Source of the DNA: Eunapius fragilis
Lineage: Eukaryota; Porifera; Demospongiae; Spongillida; Spongillidae
DNA: 64,000 bases
Assembly (NCBI GenBank): GCA_963681505.1
Contig: OY811988.1
Coordinates: forward strand, 2,050,806 to 2,114,805
Direction of reading: 5' to 3'
Position numbers and translations under genes: made by a program. The stretch's first letter is position 1. Each line of letters opens with the position of its first letter. The notes under the pieces were generated by a model, which was not told the origin of the DNA, did not search any database, and saw only the letters and a program-made list of their open reading frames with translations. Below are positions 10,441 through 20,435 of this stretch, piece by piece.

Positions 10441-11480
10441 CTAATCTAAACAGCGCTATCTAATTAGTCGTTCTATCTTAATTGTTTATTAATATTCAAC
10501 CTTTCCCTTACTGGTATATTATCTCTGACTGTACACGCTAGCTGGCGTGGTCACAAATTTCGACAGGTCACAAATTTTGACAGCCGTAGCTGTTCGCAAA
10601 GCAGACTTCTCGCATAAGTGACATGTTACCCAAGTGGACGCGTGGGGTTGGACAGATTTGAACGGTTATGAAGCGATGTTTGCGGCATAAAATTAGAATC
10701 TGAGCGCCACTTCGGCGAATTGCGTCTCAGTTCTTGTATTTCGAATCCCTCCCTCCCCCCCCCACCCCCGCCCCCGTTTTCATACTCAACCAGGGCTAAT
10801 TTTATCAAGTCATAAAATTCGAACCCCGGCCCCTTACCAAAATACTGGATCTGCCCCTGCCAAGCGGGGATGTGGCCAGTAAAATAGTTCGTTAACATTT
10901 GTGAGTTAATAAACCTAACTAGAATTATTTAGTAAGCTACATGTACATTTACATCATGTAGCCAGCCGTGTTTTTGTTATGACAACCATTTATTCATTAA
11001 TGCTCAAGATGGCGGCGCCAGTAACCGAACATTGTTCAAAGGCTCCCCGAACTAGAAAAGTCTATGTAATGGGAAAAAAAATGGCATGAAAACGTGTACC
11101 AATGTGCTGCAAATCTTAATAAAGATGGGGGGGGGGAGGAACTCAATTTTTCGTGGAAGCTATGTTTTGCTTTCCCGAACTGAAATCTTCAATGTAATGG
11201 TATATATACATATATATATATATATTTGCACAGTTTGCATCTTACAACCTTTCTACACATAAAAATGAGGTGGCAAATGTATTATAACTTGCGGTAAGTT
11301 AATACAATTCAAGAGTAGCCATTTTCATACATTTAAATAGGTGTAAGTCTAACTTTGTTTTAAATAAATCCGAACCTTTAGATCTTATAATTTCAGCACA
11401 AATTCAAATTACACTACCCCTATGTACCAGCAACGGAACACATGCTATCGGATGCCTTTTTGAACACCATCACTTTCCTG
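10441..11480. other. No gene seen; simple sequence
   Basis: Contains a C-rich run at 10750-10778, a G-run near 11126 and an (AT)n tract at about 11203-11225. No coding exon, RNA gene or clear element boundary recognised. Confidence 0.5.
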
Positions 11481-12324
11481 CACTGTGCAAAAAACGAAGT
11501 ATACGCTAGCGTATATTTTTGCGTATATTTCGCGTATACCTTCAATATACCAAGGGTAGTGTATATTTCGAGTATCCACCTGGTATATGTCAAGAATCCT
11601 CAGGTGACTATTATTCATTGTGCGTATTCTCGAAGTATCACGAATACGCACACCGCAATGAATTATGCAACACATCCAAATCGAGATAATTTATATGTAT
11701 AACTTTGTTATGAATTCAAATATTAATTTGAACCGCTGTATGTCTCCAATGAGAGTTCGAACGTAGAGCATTATGGACATAGGCGGCGTTTACCTGTTGA
11801 ACTATAAGCGTCGGTACGTATCTAAGATATTAATGATGCATGGCTTGCATGGGCTTAACAAGTGGTCAAGGGAAGTGAGGGGGACAGGAATGGCGGTGTG
11901 TAGGCCAGGGTTATGTGTTATCGCATGCGTCACGTGTGCAGTGTAGTGCGATGTTGACCAGTGGGTCATTTTTTCAGCCTTTTGGCAACACTAGCTATCG
12001 AAGGCGTAATTGTGTGCTAGTGGTACATGTATACCAGTGGGTCAATGTGTCTATCGGATGGCAGGACGCTTGGGAGGCCATGTTTGATCAGGGTCAATCT
12101 TTGTAACCAGGTAGCCCAGCAGGGTGGTGAATTGGCCGCCCATGCAACCAGACATTTGCAGGTCATCATTTATATCAGCCATTCTTTTAATGTGTGTGAG
12201 AGAGCAGGAGTGTGGTCACTGCTCTCCAGTGAGAAGGACCTGGAGTTGCAGAGGTCAGCTGAAGTGGTTCCTGACAAATAGGCCAACAGTATGATCACCA
12301 CTGAAATAGCAGTGACACCTCATT

Positions 12325-12612
12325 GGAGTCATGTAACTTTTGTGGATGAGGGGTGAATGGTACAATAAAATTTATTGCACACTTGCACGTAATCACCACC
12401 AGACCTTGAGGACAGTATATATCCCTAAAGCTTTTAATGCTGTGAGACCTTTCAACCTCGAAGGGGTCATTGGAGTCACGTGACTTTGGTGGGCGTGGTA
12501 CTTGATAGATGAGTAGTACCTTTTAATTTATTGCACACTTGCACGTAATCACCACTACAACTTGAGGACAGTATCTCCCTAAAGCTTTTCATGCTGTGAG
12601 ACTTTTCCATGC
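12325..12612 (+). repeat. Diverged tandem duplication, about 145-base unit
   Basis: CATTGGAGTCA(T/C)GT...GACTTT...ATTTATTGCACACTTGCACG...TCACCAC...CTTGAGGACAGTAT...CCCTAAAGCTTTT...ATGCTGTGAGAC occurs twice, starting near 12325 and 12469. It sits inside the CACTA-like element. A C-run at 12739-12761 follows. Confidence 0.85.
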
Positions 12613-13904
12613 CTCATATACAGAAACATTGAATTCATCGGTGTGTGTGTAATTGTAAGACGACATCAGTTGTGTGGCTTTGTTGATTGTCTTTGTTTAA
12701 TATGGACCCCAATGGTCACTTCCTGTGATGTTACTATATCCCCCCCCCCCCCCCCCCCCCTGTTTCTCTTTGTAACCCTCCCTTTCACTTTCATTGTTGC
12801 TCCTTTCTCTCACTGTTACTAGATATCACTGAAGGTCATCAGAAACTGGGAACCTTGACAACAGACTATTTGCCATAAGACTGCACTCTTGTTGCCATGG
12901 CTACTTTGGGAAGGAAGCATTTTGACATCACCACCACTATTGACACCAGACCATCATCATTGTACATGAGCACACGCATATATATATGTACATATTGATT
13001 GACACTGAACATGTATGCATGCGTAACGTTAGCATCTTCAGCACTAGAGTTGCGTTTGTCAATTCCCTAAACAATGCACACACCAGAGGGTTTTACGATC
13101 ACATGATTCAAAGACATTACGATGCTACCTTCAACACTTCGAACACCCTAATATAAAAATGTATGTGGTGTGAACACTTCAGTAATTGGAAGGTTCGCCA
13201 GTCACGCGTTTAAATCATTTAAAATTATACCCGGCACCCAGATATTAATGCAATTCAGTTATAGTAATTTCAATTAAAGCCAAGCACCACGTGGCACTCG
13301 TCGAGAGGTAAGATAGAACTGTTGGTGTTGGTTGGTTGCAAATTGCGTAGATCGTAATTGGCGGCTCTTCATCTGACAGAATGTACAATGCAACCTTGCT
13401 GAGCGTACGTGGTTGGCTTGAATCGGTATGACTATCTCAAATCTGGAGGACGTAGACTGCATAATTTGTGTCGCGATCAGGTATCTCATTCTCTCACCAT
13501 TATGATTTCCCGTAACACGTGGATAGTACCCCAACTGGTGGTAAGTAATAATCTCTTTCTCGAGTCAAATTTAGAGACGCCATGAAAATTAGCAAATGCT
13601 AACAACTTCTGTTTGATAGAGCGGGTAAGAGATTGTGTTATAATCCACTCTTGCTGCTTATCAGTGTCTGTTGTCAGCACTGAATTCAATACAATATGAA
13701 GAGCGGAGTTAGAGAAGTACCAGATTGCTCTGGAGTAAAAGGTAAAGGTTTCGTTTGTTTAACCCAATATTACATTCTATGCAGCTATAGACAATGAGAG
13801 CGCAGATTCAGCTGGATGTGTCAAGCGGATTCGCCAACAGTGTAGACCTCTAGCTGTGTGCATTTGTATCTTATGGATGCTTTTTTTTGCTGTAGCTATG
13901 GGAT

Positions 13905-14165
13905 ATGGATGGTGACAGTCCAGGGAAGGAGTTTGAAGCCTACGCTCAACTACTTCCGCGCGCGTTGTTAGACGAGGTTGCAATGGATTTCTGGGCAACT
14001 CGCGGCAACGGCGAGTTGGAGGGCCACTACTGGAGTATCTCCTTCCTGGATGGCCGAAGAGCTAGAACGTTGACTATTGATTGTATTGCTTTATTGTTGA
14101 TAAAAAATTTTATGCGTATTCAAGCTAGTATGCAACGGTCAAATCGGATGGCGTACCCAGTATAG
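13905..14165 (+). CDS. Unrecognised short ORF inside the CACTA-like element
   Basis: An ATG ORF preceded by a pyrimidine-rich TTTTTTTGCTGTAG acceptor-like site. It reads MDGDSPGKEFEAYAQLLPRA, then ALLDEVAMDFWATRGNGELE. The first 60 residues have balanced, protein-like composition. It could be a leftover exon of the element's own protein. I do not recognise the family, and the ORF end runs into the subterminal repeats. Confidence 0.2.
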   Translation: MDGDSPGKEFEAYAQLLPRALLDEVAMDFWATRGNGELEGHYWSISFLDGRRARTLTIDCIALLLIKNFMRIQASMQRSNRMAYPV

Positions 14166-14404
14166 TATACGGTCAACGTAGGTATTAGATACAGCGAAGT
14201 GGTATCCGGAGACGTAATTTCGAGAAACCTCCATAAGCGCACGTGATATATTTGAGGATACTCGAAATATACGCAGTGCGAAATTGGTTCTATACGCAAA
14301 ATATACCAGTGGGATACTTCGCGTATACGCACGCGTATATTCATGCGTATACTCGAAATATACGCAAAATATACAAAAGCGTATATCCTATTTTTTGCAC
14401 AGTG

Positions 14405-14520
14405 CTGATGACCGCCGATTTCTGCATATGCACTAGATGGCAGTATCAGCATACATGTTGAGACCACTATCTGATAGGAATAAGCAGTTCAGCGAACACA
14501 AACATTTCGCCATCCCTAAT
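14405..14520 (+). repeat. Intergenic repeat R1, fragment d
   Basis: GATGGCAGTATCAGCATACA, GAGACCACTATCTGATAGG and AATAAGCAGTTCAGCGAACA match 7600-7660 and 19640-19700. Confidence 0.8.
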
Positions 14521-14523
14521 TAT

Positions 14524-14820
14524 ACAAGTAAATAAAAACATTCTCTAACGAGAAAGTTGGTGGGCATATAGGATTGACAATGTTGGTGTAAAAAGCACGG
14601 AAACAAATGTGACAGAAATGTTACTGGAAAATTGAAATAGGCCTATATTTAGCCCATTTTCTCAGGCGTGCGCTGCCTAAATGTGACTGGGCTAAATATA
14701 GGCCTATTTCAATTTTCCAGTAACATTTCTGTCACACTTGTTTCCGTGCTTTTTACACCAACATTGTCAATCCTATATGCCCACCAACTTTCTCGTTAGA
14801 GAATGTTTTTATTTACTTGT
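14524..14820. mobile_element. Palindromic MITE family P, copy A
   Basis: Two arms of about 125 bases are complementary with one mismatch seen (ACAAATGTG versus ACAAGTGTG). They begin ACAAGTAAATAAAAACATTC and are separated by a loop of about 30 bases (14652-14683). The outer 40 bases (ACATTCTCTAACGAGAAAGT) are shared with copies at 29578, 38763, 39395 and 51451, while the inner arm sequence is specific to this copy. No ORF. Confidence 0.9.
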
Positions 14821-15560
14821 TTCATAAGTTTTTTTTCTTTTTTTTTCTCAGTGTCAAAGAACGTATAAACTTTTACAATAAGACTTTCATAATTAAAGTA
14901 ATAAATTATAGAACACATAGTTAATGAATAATGATAAGTATAATTGTTTTTAATATAATTAACTATAGTTCCACGTCCTCGGCCTCTTCTCCCTCCTCTT
15001 CCTCTTCTCCCCCCCCCCCCCCCCGTCTTGGATATGGCCATGCGGGTGGCGGGGGCAGGAAAAAAGAAAAAAGGCGAGGGCAGCATTGGGGGGAGCAGTG
15101 GCGGGGGCAGCGCTACTGCTGGTAGCGCTGGCGGGGGCAGCACTGCTGCTGGTAGCGCTGGCGGGGGCAGAGGTGCTGCTGGTAGCGCTGGCGGGGGCAG
15201 CGGTGCTGCTGGTAGCGCTGGCGGGGGCAGCTTGGTACAGGAGCATTTCCCAGTTTTTAGCAGTGACCCTGCCTGTGATCTTCGTACACTTATTGCTTTA
15301 GCAAGTAATGCATCTGCACTAATCTTACTTACTGCTGCAAGGGCAGATCTTGTAACAACCTTTTGAGCTAGCAATGGATGGCTATTGCAAAAAGCATTGT
15401 TTACTTCACTGAGAAGCTCACTATCCCTAAGAATTGCTTTTTCAAGACTCACTCCATACTCTGCTAGTGTGCGAGAGTTGGGCTCAAACAGGGAGTAACT
15501 ATATGGGAGAAGATAGGGTTGCAGTACTTTTATTTTACCACGCATTATGCCTTATACATG
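14821..15560 (-). CDS. Second exon region of a repeat-rich hypothetical gene
   Basis: The minus-strand frame from 15545 reads RGKIKVLQPYLLPYSYSLF, TLAEYGVSLEKAILRDSELL, SEVNNAFCNSHPLLAQKVVT and AALAAVSKISADALL-type helical text. This looks like a genuine protein segment. It then enters a (LPPPALPAA)n tract encoded by a GC-rich minisatellite, followed by low-complexity Gly/Arg and AT-rich sequence that is probably not translated. An AG acceptor lies just upstream at about 15551. With the AAG|GTATGT donor at 16066 it may be the second exon of the same minus-strand gene. I do not recognise the family. Confidence 0.35.
15087..15232 (+). repeat. GC-rich minisatellite, 30-base unit
   Basis: About five copies of GCTGGCGGGGGCAGCGCTGC-type units ending TGCTGCTGGTAGC. 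On the minus strand it encodes a ten-residue LPPPALPAAP repeat. Confidence 0.9.
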
Positions 15561-16065
15561 CATCAAAACATTTCACCAATTGCGCATTACATGAATTATT
15601 TCATTTTCATACAACTCAATTTTGGGTAACACGTCTGTACACACGTGTAGTGGACCTTTAAAACAACGTGACATGTACAAAGATTGACCTAACACTTTAC
15701 ATGTACATGGGGGAACTTTTACTTGTGGGAAGCCTTACTGTACATCTGATAACAATTAAACACAGCTGCAGCAAAGGGTGGATGCGCATGACAGACTTGT
15801 ACTATAAACACGTGTCTAGTCCTTTCTTCAACATCAGATAACTAATATACAATAATGTACAGACACAGATGCATGCACAAATACCTTTTGTACAAACATT
15901 GACCTTTACATGTACAAGGAAACTGGGAAGCCTTACTGTACATCTGATAATACGGTATGCAGGCATACAAGAAATGTGTTAATGTGTGCATGACAGGGAA
16001 GCCATGAGCCACGTGCAAAGCAGCCCTTAGATTTTAAATGCTACATACAGCATGCTTTAACATAC

Positions 16066-16610
16066 CTTTGGGTGGTAGTGGTAGTTCTACGACCCTTCCA
16101 ATACCGACTCCTAGCTGCCTTAATGGTAGCTGAATTGCCCCTGTATATCCGCCTTTTAGCAGCACTGTTCTCCTCGACGCCCTCTTGATATCGCTGCCTT
16201 TTAGCAGCACGGTTCTCCTCGACGCCCTCTTGATATCGCTGCCTTTTAGCAGCACGGTTCTCCTCGACGCCCTCTTGATATCGCTGCCTTTTAGCAGCAC
16301 GGTTCTCCACGACGCCCTCTTGATATCGCTGCCTTTTAGCAGCACGGTTCTCCTCGACGCCCTCTTGATATCGCTGCCTTTTAGCAGCACGGTTCTCCTC
16401 GACGCCCTCTTGATATCGCTGCCTTTTAGCAGTACGCTTAGATACAGCATTTGCGTTGTAGGTGTCGCGTACAGAGGTCTTCTTCTTTTCAGGGTCGGCC
16501 TTGTAGCGCGCTCGGGCTTTAGCCTTGTTCTCTTGTGATAAAATATCTTCTCGTTTTTGGAGGAATTCCGCTCGTTGCTTAGATCTCTTCTTTTGATTAC
16601 GCGAAGGCAT
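16066..16610 (-). CDS. First exon of a basic, tandem-repeat hypothetical protein
   Basis: The ATG at 16610 opens MPSRNQKKRSKQRAEFLQKR, a strongly basic helical start. Then come ARARYKADPEKKK and six to seven copies of a 15-residue unit AAKRQRYQEGVEENR. The exon ends at an AAG|GTATGT donor (16066/16065). Similar K/R-rich R-Y repeats occur at the start of some invertebrate transposon-encoded proteins, which is the most I can say about function. Frame is intact across the repeats and the 45-base units are nearly identical, so the array is young or homogenised. Probably joined to the 15545 region downstream. Confidence 0.5.
16152..16436 (-). repeat. Coding minisatellite, 45-base unit
   Basis: Plus-strand unit CTGCCTTTTAGCAGCACGGT...CTCTTGATATCG is repeated about six times with one or two substitutions. 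45 is divisible by 3, so copy-number change keeps the frame. Confidence 0.95.
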
Positions 16611-16639
16611 TTTTAGAAAAACAACTTCACTAGCCAAAG

Positions 16640-16921
16640 TAAGGTAACGACTAAACTGCGATAGGAACACCAAATAAATTTAGTGCCTGTTGGAGTATTT
16701 ATACTCCCTAAAATTATACATTTTATTAAGAACTTGCTAGAACTTGCTAGATGGCCATAGAACTTGCAACAAAATAGGGTATTTCTCGCTGTAGTTTCTT
16801 TCTAGATGTGATATGTGTCCAAATGACATGCTAGGATAACGTGCCGGTAAATTCTGAAGAGATTGGTACTATTGTCGTTCTTTAAAACCGTTCGTAGCTC
16901 GAGTTATACCTTCCTAAGGAA

Positions 16922-16953
<32 letters not shown>

Positions 16954-17182
16954 ACAATTTTTTTGGGAGTGGGCACGAGAAGCAGGTTCTTTGTTTGTCT
17001 GGAAGCGCATAGTTTAATGACATGAAACTAGCATGAAAACGTAGATCTTGGTGTTGTCGTTCGATTGCTGCAACGAGATAAGTGATCCGTTTCTCCGTTG
17101 TCCCTCCCGACGCGATTTAAAAATTTTAATGACATTCATCATTCCTCAATCAATCCTATATTGAACCTGCTGACGCAGGTTC
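16640..17182 (-). mobile_element. Hairpin/(CGT)n interspersed family H, copy 3
   Basis: Read on the minus strand it starts with hairpin GAACCTGC-GTCA-GCAGGTTC (17182-17163), then AATATAGGATTG, TCATTAAAA, CGCG and GAAACGGAT. A (CGT)n run (complement of 16918-16954) follows, then CTTCCTTAGGAAGGTATAACTCGAG. The same order of blocks is found in the copy at 23811. The 5' hairpin has a different stem in each copy. No ORF. Confidence 0.65.
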
Positions 17183-17194
17183 AGATAACCCAGT

Positions 17195-17575
17195 GTGTGC
17201 AGTACTACACTTGTGGTATCTTGCAACCATTTCTCCTCCACTGCTAGCTCACATTGTGCTTTGTCTCCTCCCCAGACCCATGTACGTCAGTGCTGGGTCG
17301 TAACACAATTCGTCTGGGCACTCAAATGTGTGTGTATAATCACAGCAAAAAAAGATCGCGAATTAATTTTTGATTGCATAAATCATTTTAAAATCACTTG
17401 TAAAATCATCGCATGATTGAATAGTACTTTACCGCAGGAGTGCTCAATCGTCTGTGAAATCAAAAATTTATTTGACGCGTTTTTTTTTTCCTATGACTGT
17501 TACATCCAATGAGAGCATAAGATTAAACGGCTCGCGTTATCAAACAAGCTACCAGCCCAAGGTCTATTGAACGGC
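17195..17575 (+). repeat. Duplicated lectin 3' flank (partial R1)
   Basis: CTCCTCCCCAGACCCATGTA and later CCAATGAGAGCAT, TATCAAAC-GCTACCAGCCCAA parallel 7830-8010, the 3' flank of lectin copy 1. A T-run lies at 17481-17489. Confidence 0.65.
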
Positions 17576-17670
17576 TAACTAATGATCTGCACCCGAAATC
17601 CAAATGGCGTTACGTTGCTGTTGCTATCGTAGACGACGATGTTGCGATCGTTTTCACTCCCCTAGCACAT
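17575..17670 (-). pseudogene. Lectin remnant (third copy, C-terminal piece)
   Basis: The minus strand reads NDRNIVVYDSNSNVTPFGF, the third sugar-binding motif region of the lectin, with a 6-base insertion (an extra Ser-Asn) relative to copies 1 and 2. Nothing upstream of it is homologous, so only the tail survives. Confidence 0.8.
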
Positions 17671-17888
17671 AGCTATTCCGTATAATATCTATATGGTTCT
17701 CGCGAGTCACAGCTGTTACGAATGGGTCTGGTTACGGATTAACGTCACCTTCCTCTGGCGCATCAGTTTTTTTTTTTTAATTATAGTAGTATATTCACAA
17801 CAACAGCGCTAGCATTCCTAGCAGCATAGGCTGGCTACAAATATGCGGCATCTCCATACAGCTATCGAGCCCAAGTTTTCAAAAATTA
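17671..17888. other. Intervening sequence between lectin remnant and copy 2
   Basis: Noncoding. T-run at 17767-17777. No element recognised. Confidence 0.4.
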
Positions 17889-18398
17889 CTACTCATGTGT
17901 ACCAGAATTCCAAATGGGTCTGTTGTTGCTATCGTACACAACAATGTTACGATCGTTTTGCATCACCAGCCTGTAGAAAGGGGGTACCCCCTTGTAGGAC
18001 GTCCCGGTAGACCAGTATGCCGCACCGGCCACATTGTACAGGACCAGGTTCCCATCCCCCTGCATGACACAACTACCGGGCGGAGCTATGGTGCCAGAGT
18101 TCCAGAAGGCTGCTCCACCCATTGTCGGATATCCAACGAGATTTCCGTCAACCTGGTATACGAGCTTCCATAGGCCGTTCTGGCTGACAATTTCCTGTCC
18201 TGCGACTAGAGCCTGATCGCGACCAAGGGAGTCTGCTTGTCCCTGCCTCGTCACTCTCCCGCTTTGCCTATTAGGTGATACGACATCCGACTCATCCCGC
18301 TCGGCCACTTGAGCGTTTTGTAACACTGCCGCATGAGGAACAGCGAGGACTGCACTGAGAAAGCAGCCTGCCAAGAATAGGAGAGACTTTTTGACCAT
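17889..18398 (-). CDS. Secreted bulb-type (D-mannose-binding) lectin, copy 2, intact
   Basis: The start chosen is the ATG at 18398 (MVKKSLLFLAGCFLSAVLA), which aligns with copy 1. The frame is open 18 codons further upstream, to another ATG. The 169-residue product has a signal peptide (about 1-19) and a propeptide ending in a furin-like RVTR (about residue 52). The B-lectin domain carries all three QxDxNxVxY mannose-binding motifs: QVDGNLVGY, QGDGNLVLY and QNDRNIVVY. It ends WNSGTHE. Single exon. Family members bind mannose glycans and serve in defence or adhesion. Secretion is read from the sequence; the biological role is inferred. Its neighbours are one frameshifted and one truncated paralogue. 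Confidence 0.93.
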   Translation of the reverse strand: MVKKSLLFLAGCFLSAVLAVPHAAVLQNAQVAERDESDVVSPNRQSGRVTRQGQADSLGRDQALVAGQEIVSQNGLWKLVYQVDGNLVGYPTMGGAAFWNSGTIAPPGSCVMQGDGNLVLYNVAGAAYWSTGTSYKGVPPFYRLVMQNDRNIVVYDSNNRPIWNSGTHE

Positions 18399-18600
18399 CG
18401 CATGCAAATCAAACAGTGGTCGAGCGATTTCCACCTTACTCGTAGAGTTCATTCATATATATATAATTATACTATTAATTATATATATCACCGTGACCTA
18501 GCACAACTGGTCGTGCGGATTAATTTGAGAGTGCGGTGATCAACTATACAAGAGTTTAAGAGGTTCAGTGATCTCAATGTCCAGTACATATAGCTGTTGA
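18399..18600 (-). promoter_or_regulatory. Upstream region of lectin copy 2
   Basis: Contains a TATA-rich block, TATATATATAATTATAC...ATTATATATATCA (18457-18490), and the conserved segment TATACAAGAGTTTAAGAGGT / TCAGTGATCTCAATGTCC shared with copy 1. The AT-rich block is absent upstream of copy 1, so the two copies may differ in expression. Confidence 0.4.
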
Positions 18601-19330
18601 AGACTAATGGCTCCACGAACTAAAGGTCCGAAAAGATAACGTGCAGACTACAATGACCCTACATATGGGAAATGTATGTGACGCTGGGAGGAGTTATTAT
18701 ATATTCTCGTCCCCAGATCCAATATACGAGTGGATTGTCTCTGTCCGGCTCCCCCGGAATGTTGACGGAACCAATCAGATTTGAGGTATGCGCTAATTGC
18801 ATATGATCCAGTTATTAGTAGAAGTTATTTGTGCTGCTAGCGATGGCTGCACATGTAAAACGAGCGATTCAGTTAGGCACTGCATGGGGAATCCGCGGTT
18901 TTATACCTTAAAACCCAAGATGCCAGAAGAAAAATTTTCTGTTCCCGATTTTTCAATTCATTTTTGACATCGTTCGGGACAAACCATCTGGTAGTCTAAG
19001 CTTTGTTCTGCTTCATCGCGGCCTCTCATGCATTCAATACAACTGCCGAATGCATCAGCAATAGATTTGACAAGTTTTAACGTTTAAAACACACCCCGTA
19101 TAGTATTTATTAAACAATTGCTCTAATTGTATAGCCTTTTTGTGCCCATTGTGACTTTGAAACGCTGGGTCCCTGCAGAGGCACGTAATTGTCCCTTTAA
19201 ATATAAAGGTTTCATGCAGCGCAGTACAGGGTGCCTTCTGCGATGCGCCATTCTTTGAATACCATTGCACCTGTACATCCATTGGTGCTATAAATTATAT
19301 CAGGATATAAAGAAATGTTATAATCTCATT
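18601..19330. other. No gene seen; possible transposon edge
   Basis: TTCTCGTCCCCAGATCC at 18696-18712 resembles the terminal repeat of the element at 36731 (GTCTCGTCCCCAGACCC), but no partner end or target duplication was found. Otherwise featureless. Confidence 0.4.
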
Positions 19331-19930
19331 GTGTGTAGGATCTAGAACATTTAACATCAGCTATTCCCAAATGCTTCACGATTCTCAGGGACACTGAAAT
19401 CAAAAATTTGCCAACTGAAAAGGTATAACAAGGGTCTTCCTATGAACTAGAATGGGCACAATACTATAGACCTTATGTATTTGCAGCTACCAATGAAAGC
19501 AAGATACGTGTATAGCACAATCCTAATGTTTAGTATTTTTGGGGTCAACTGCACTGAACTGAAGGTGCCATGGCATGATTAGACTCAGCAGAAAAAAACG
19601 CACCTACAGATGTGCTCAGATATGATATGTACAAAAGTAGATGGCAGTATCAGCATAAACATAGATCACTATCTGATAGGAATAAGCAGTACAGCGAACA
19701 CAGACCTGCACTACCCCAGTGTGTACAAGTGTGTCAGTAGTACTTCACACGTGGCATTTAAAATTTGTAAAGGTATCATGCAACCACCATACTAAACTGC
19801 ACATTCCACAAAACTAGCTTGAAGAGTACGTCCACATTTCTCCTGTACTGCTAGTTACATAGCGGGTTGTCTCCTCCCCAGACCCATGTACGTCGTAACT
19901 TGTGATTCATCCGCAGTTATTCTGGGCACT
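19331..19930 (+). repeat. Intergenic repeat R1, copy c (most complete)
   Basis: Runs from TGTAGGATCTAGAACATTTA through CTACCAATGAAAGCAAG (empty site of the 6300-7450 insertion) to CTCCTCCCCAGACCCATGTA and TCCGCAGTTATTCTGGGCA. It lies upstream of lectin copy 2, as copy b lies upstream of copy 1. Confidence 0.88.
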
Positions 19931-20262
19931 ACATGTTAATTGCCCCGAGGGATGCCTTCGTAGCGGATCCAGAAACGTGGCCAGCAGTAGATTTCTCCGA
20001 CATATGCGTTTATTTGATCCACTCACCAAGTCCATTGCATGTACAAAAGAAGCGTTGAAAGCTAATAAGCTTCTTTTGTATATGCATATGAGCAATTAAC
20101 ATATACGGATCGCCCGTTAAGCCCAACAGCTGGACCTTCTCTGTGTAACACTGCTTCCCCACAGCATCTAGCTGCTTGTAAGCCTCGGGTTCTTCAGCAC
20201 ACATTTAGAAACCGCACGATTGTATGTCACATGACAGTCACGACCTAATTTATTCATATATG
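19931..20262. other. Flank of the gypsy insertion; no gene seen
   Basis: A short inverted pair GTACAAAAGAAGCGTTGAA / CTTCTTTTGTATATGCA lies at 20040-20085. No coding signal. Confidence 0.4.
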
Positions 20263-20267
20263 CGTGT
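20263..20267 (+). repeat. Target site duplication CGTGT (left)
   Basis: CGTGT directly before the 5' LTR, matched by CGTGT at 23206-23210 after the 3' LTR. Confidence 0.85.
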
Positions 20268-20393
20268 TGTGATGTATTGGCATACGTATATTTAGAGTGT
20301 AGAGTTGTGCGCATGCTCATGAATTGAATCATCCTTTTTGTTAATGAGTGAATCGTGACTGAGAGCCAAGTTTTGGGGTCCAAAGACACTACA
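20268..20393 (+). repeat. 5' LTR of gypsy element
   Basis: 126 bases, TGTGATGTATTGG...GACACTACA. It differs from the 3' LTR (23082-23205) only by an extra AG in GTGTAGAGTTG. Very short for an LTR. The near-identity implies a recent insertion. Confidence 0.93.
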
Positions 20394-20396
20394 AAT

Positions 20397-20408
20397 TGGC
20401 GACGAGGG
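20397..20408 (+). other. Primer binding site, tRNA-Ser type
   Basis: TGGCGACGAGG three bases after the LTR is complementary to the 3' end of a metazoan tRNA-Ser(GCU) (ending CCTCGTCG plus CCA). Confidence 0.65.
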
Positions 20409-20435
20409 TAAACGTAAGCTGCACGTCGGCGCGAA

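Larger units (their letters stand above)
11481..14404. mobile_element. CACTA-like (EnSpm-type) non-autonomous element with CTG target duplication
   Basis: The left end is CTG|CACTGTGCAAAAAACG and the right end is TTTTTTGCACAGTG|CTG. This gives a 14-base perfect terminal inverted repeat and a 3-base direct duplication, the hallmarks of CACTA elements. Inside each end lies a 200-base zone crowded with GCGTATA / TATACGC variants (11500-11660 and 14235-14395), the subterminal repeat arrays typical of this superfamily. No transposase frame is recognisable inside. Alternatively the two ends could belong to two separate insertions in opposite orientation, but the matching 3-base flank argues for one element. 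Confidence 0.65.

Noticed and set aside
13274..13689. Minus-strand ORFs of 67-86 residues
   Set aside because: Overlapping frames without motif, splice sites or composition bias, inside a non-autonomous element.
15028..15366. Gly/Ala/Ser-rich plus-strand ORFs over the 30-base minisatellite
   Set aside because: Every frame of a repeat whose unit is a multiple of three stays open; the minus-strand frame has real flanking protein text, these do not.
16185..16538. Plus-strand ORF of repeated SLPFSSTVLLDALLI
   Set aside because: Shadow of the minus-strand basic repeat protein.
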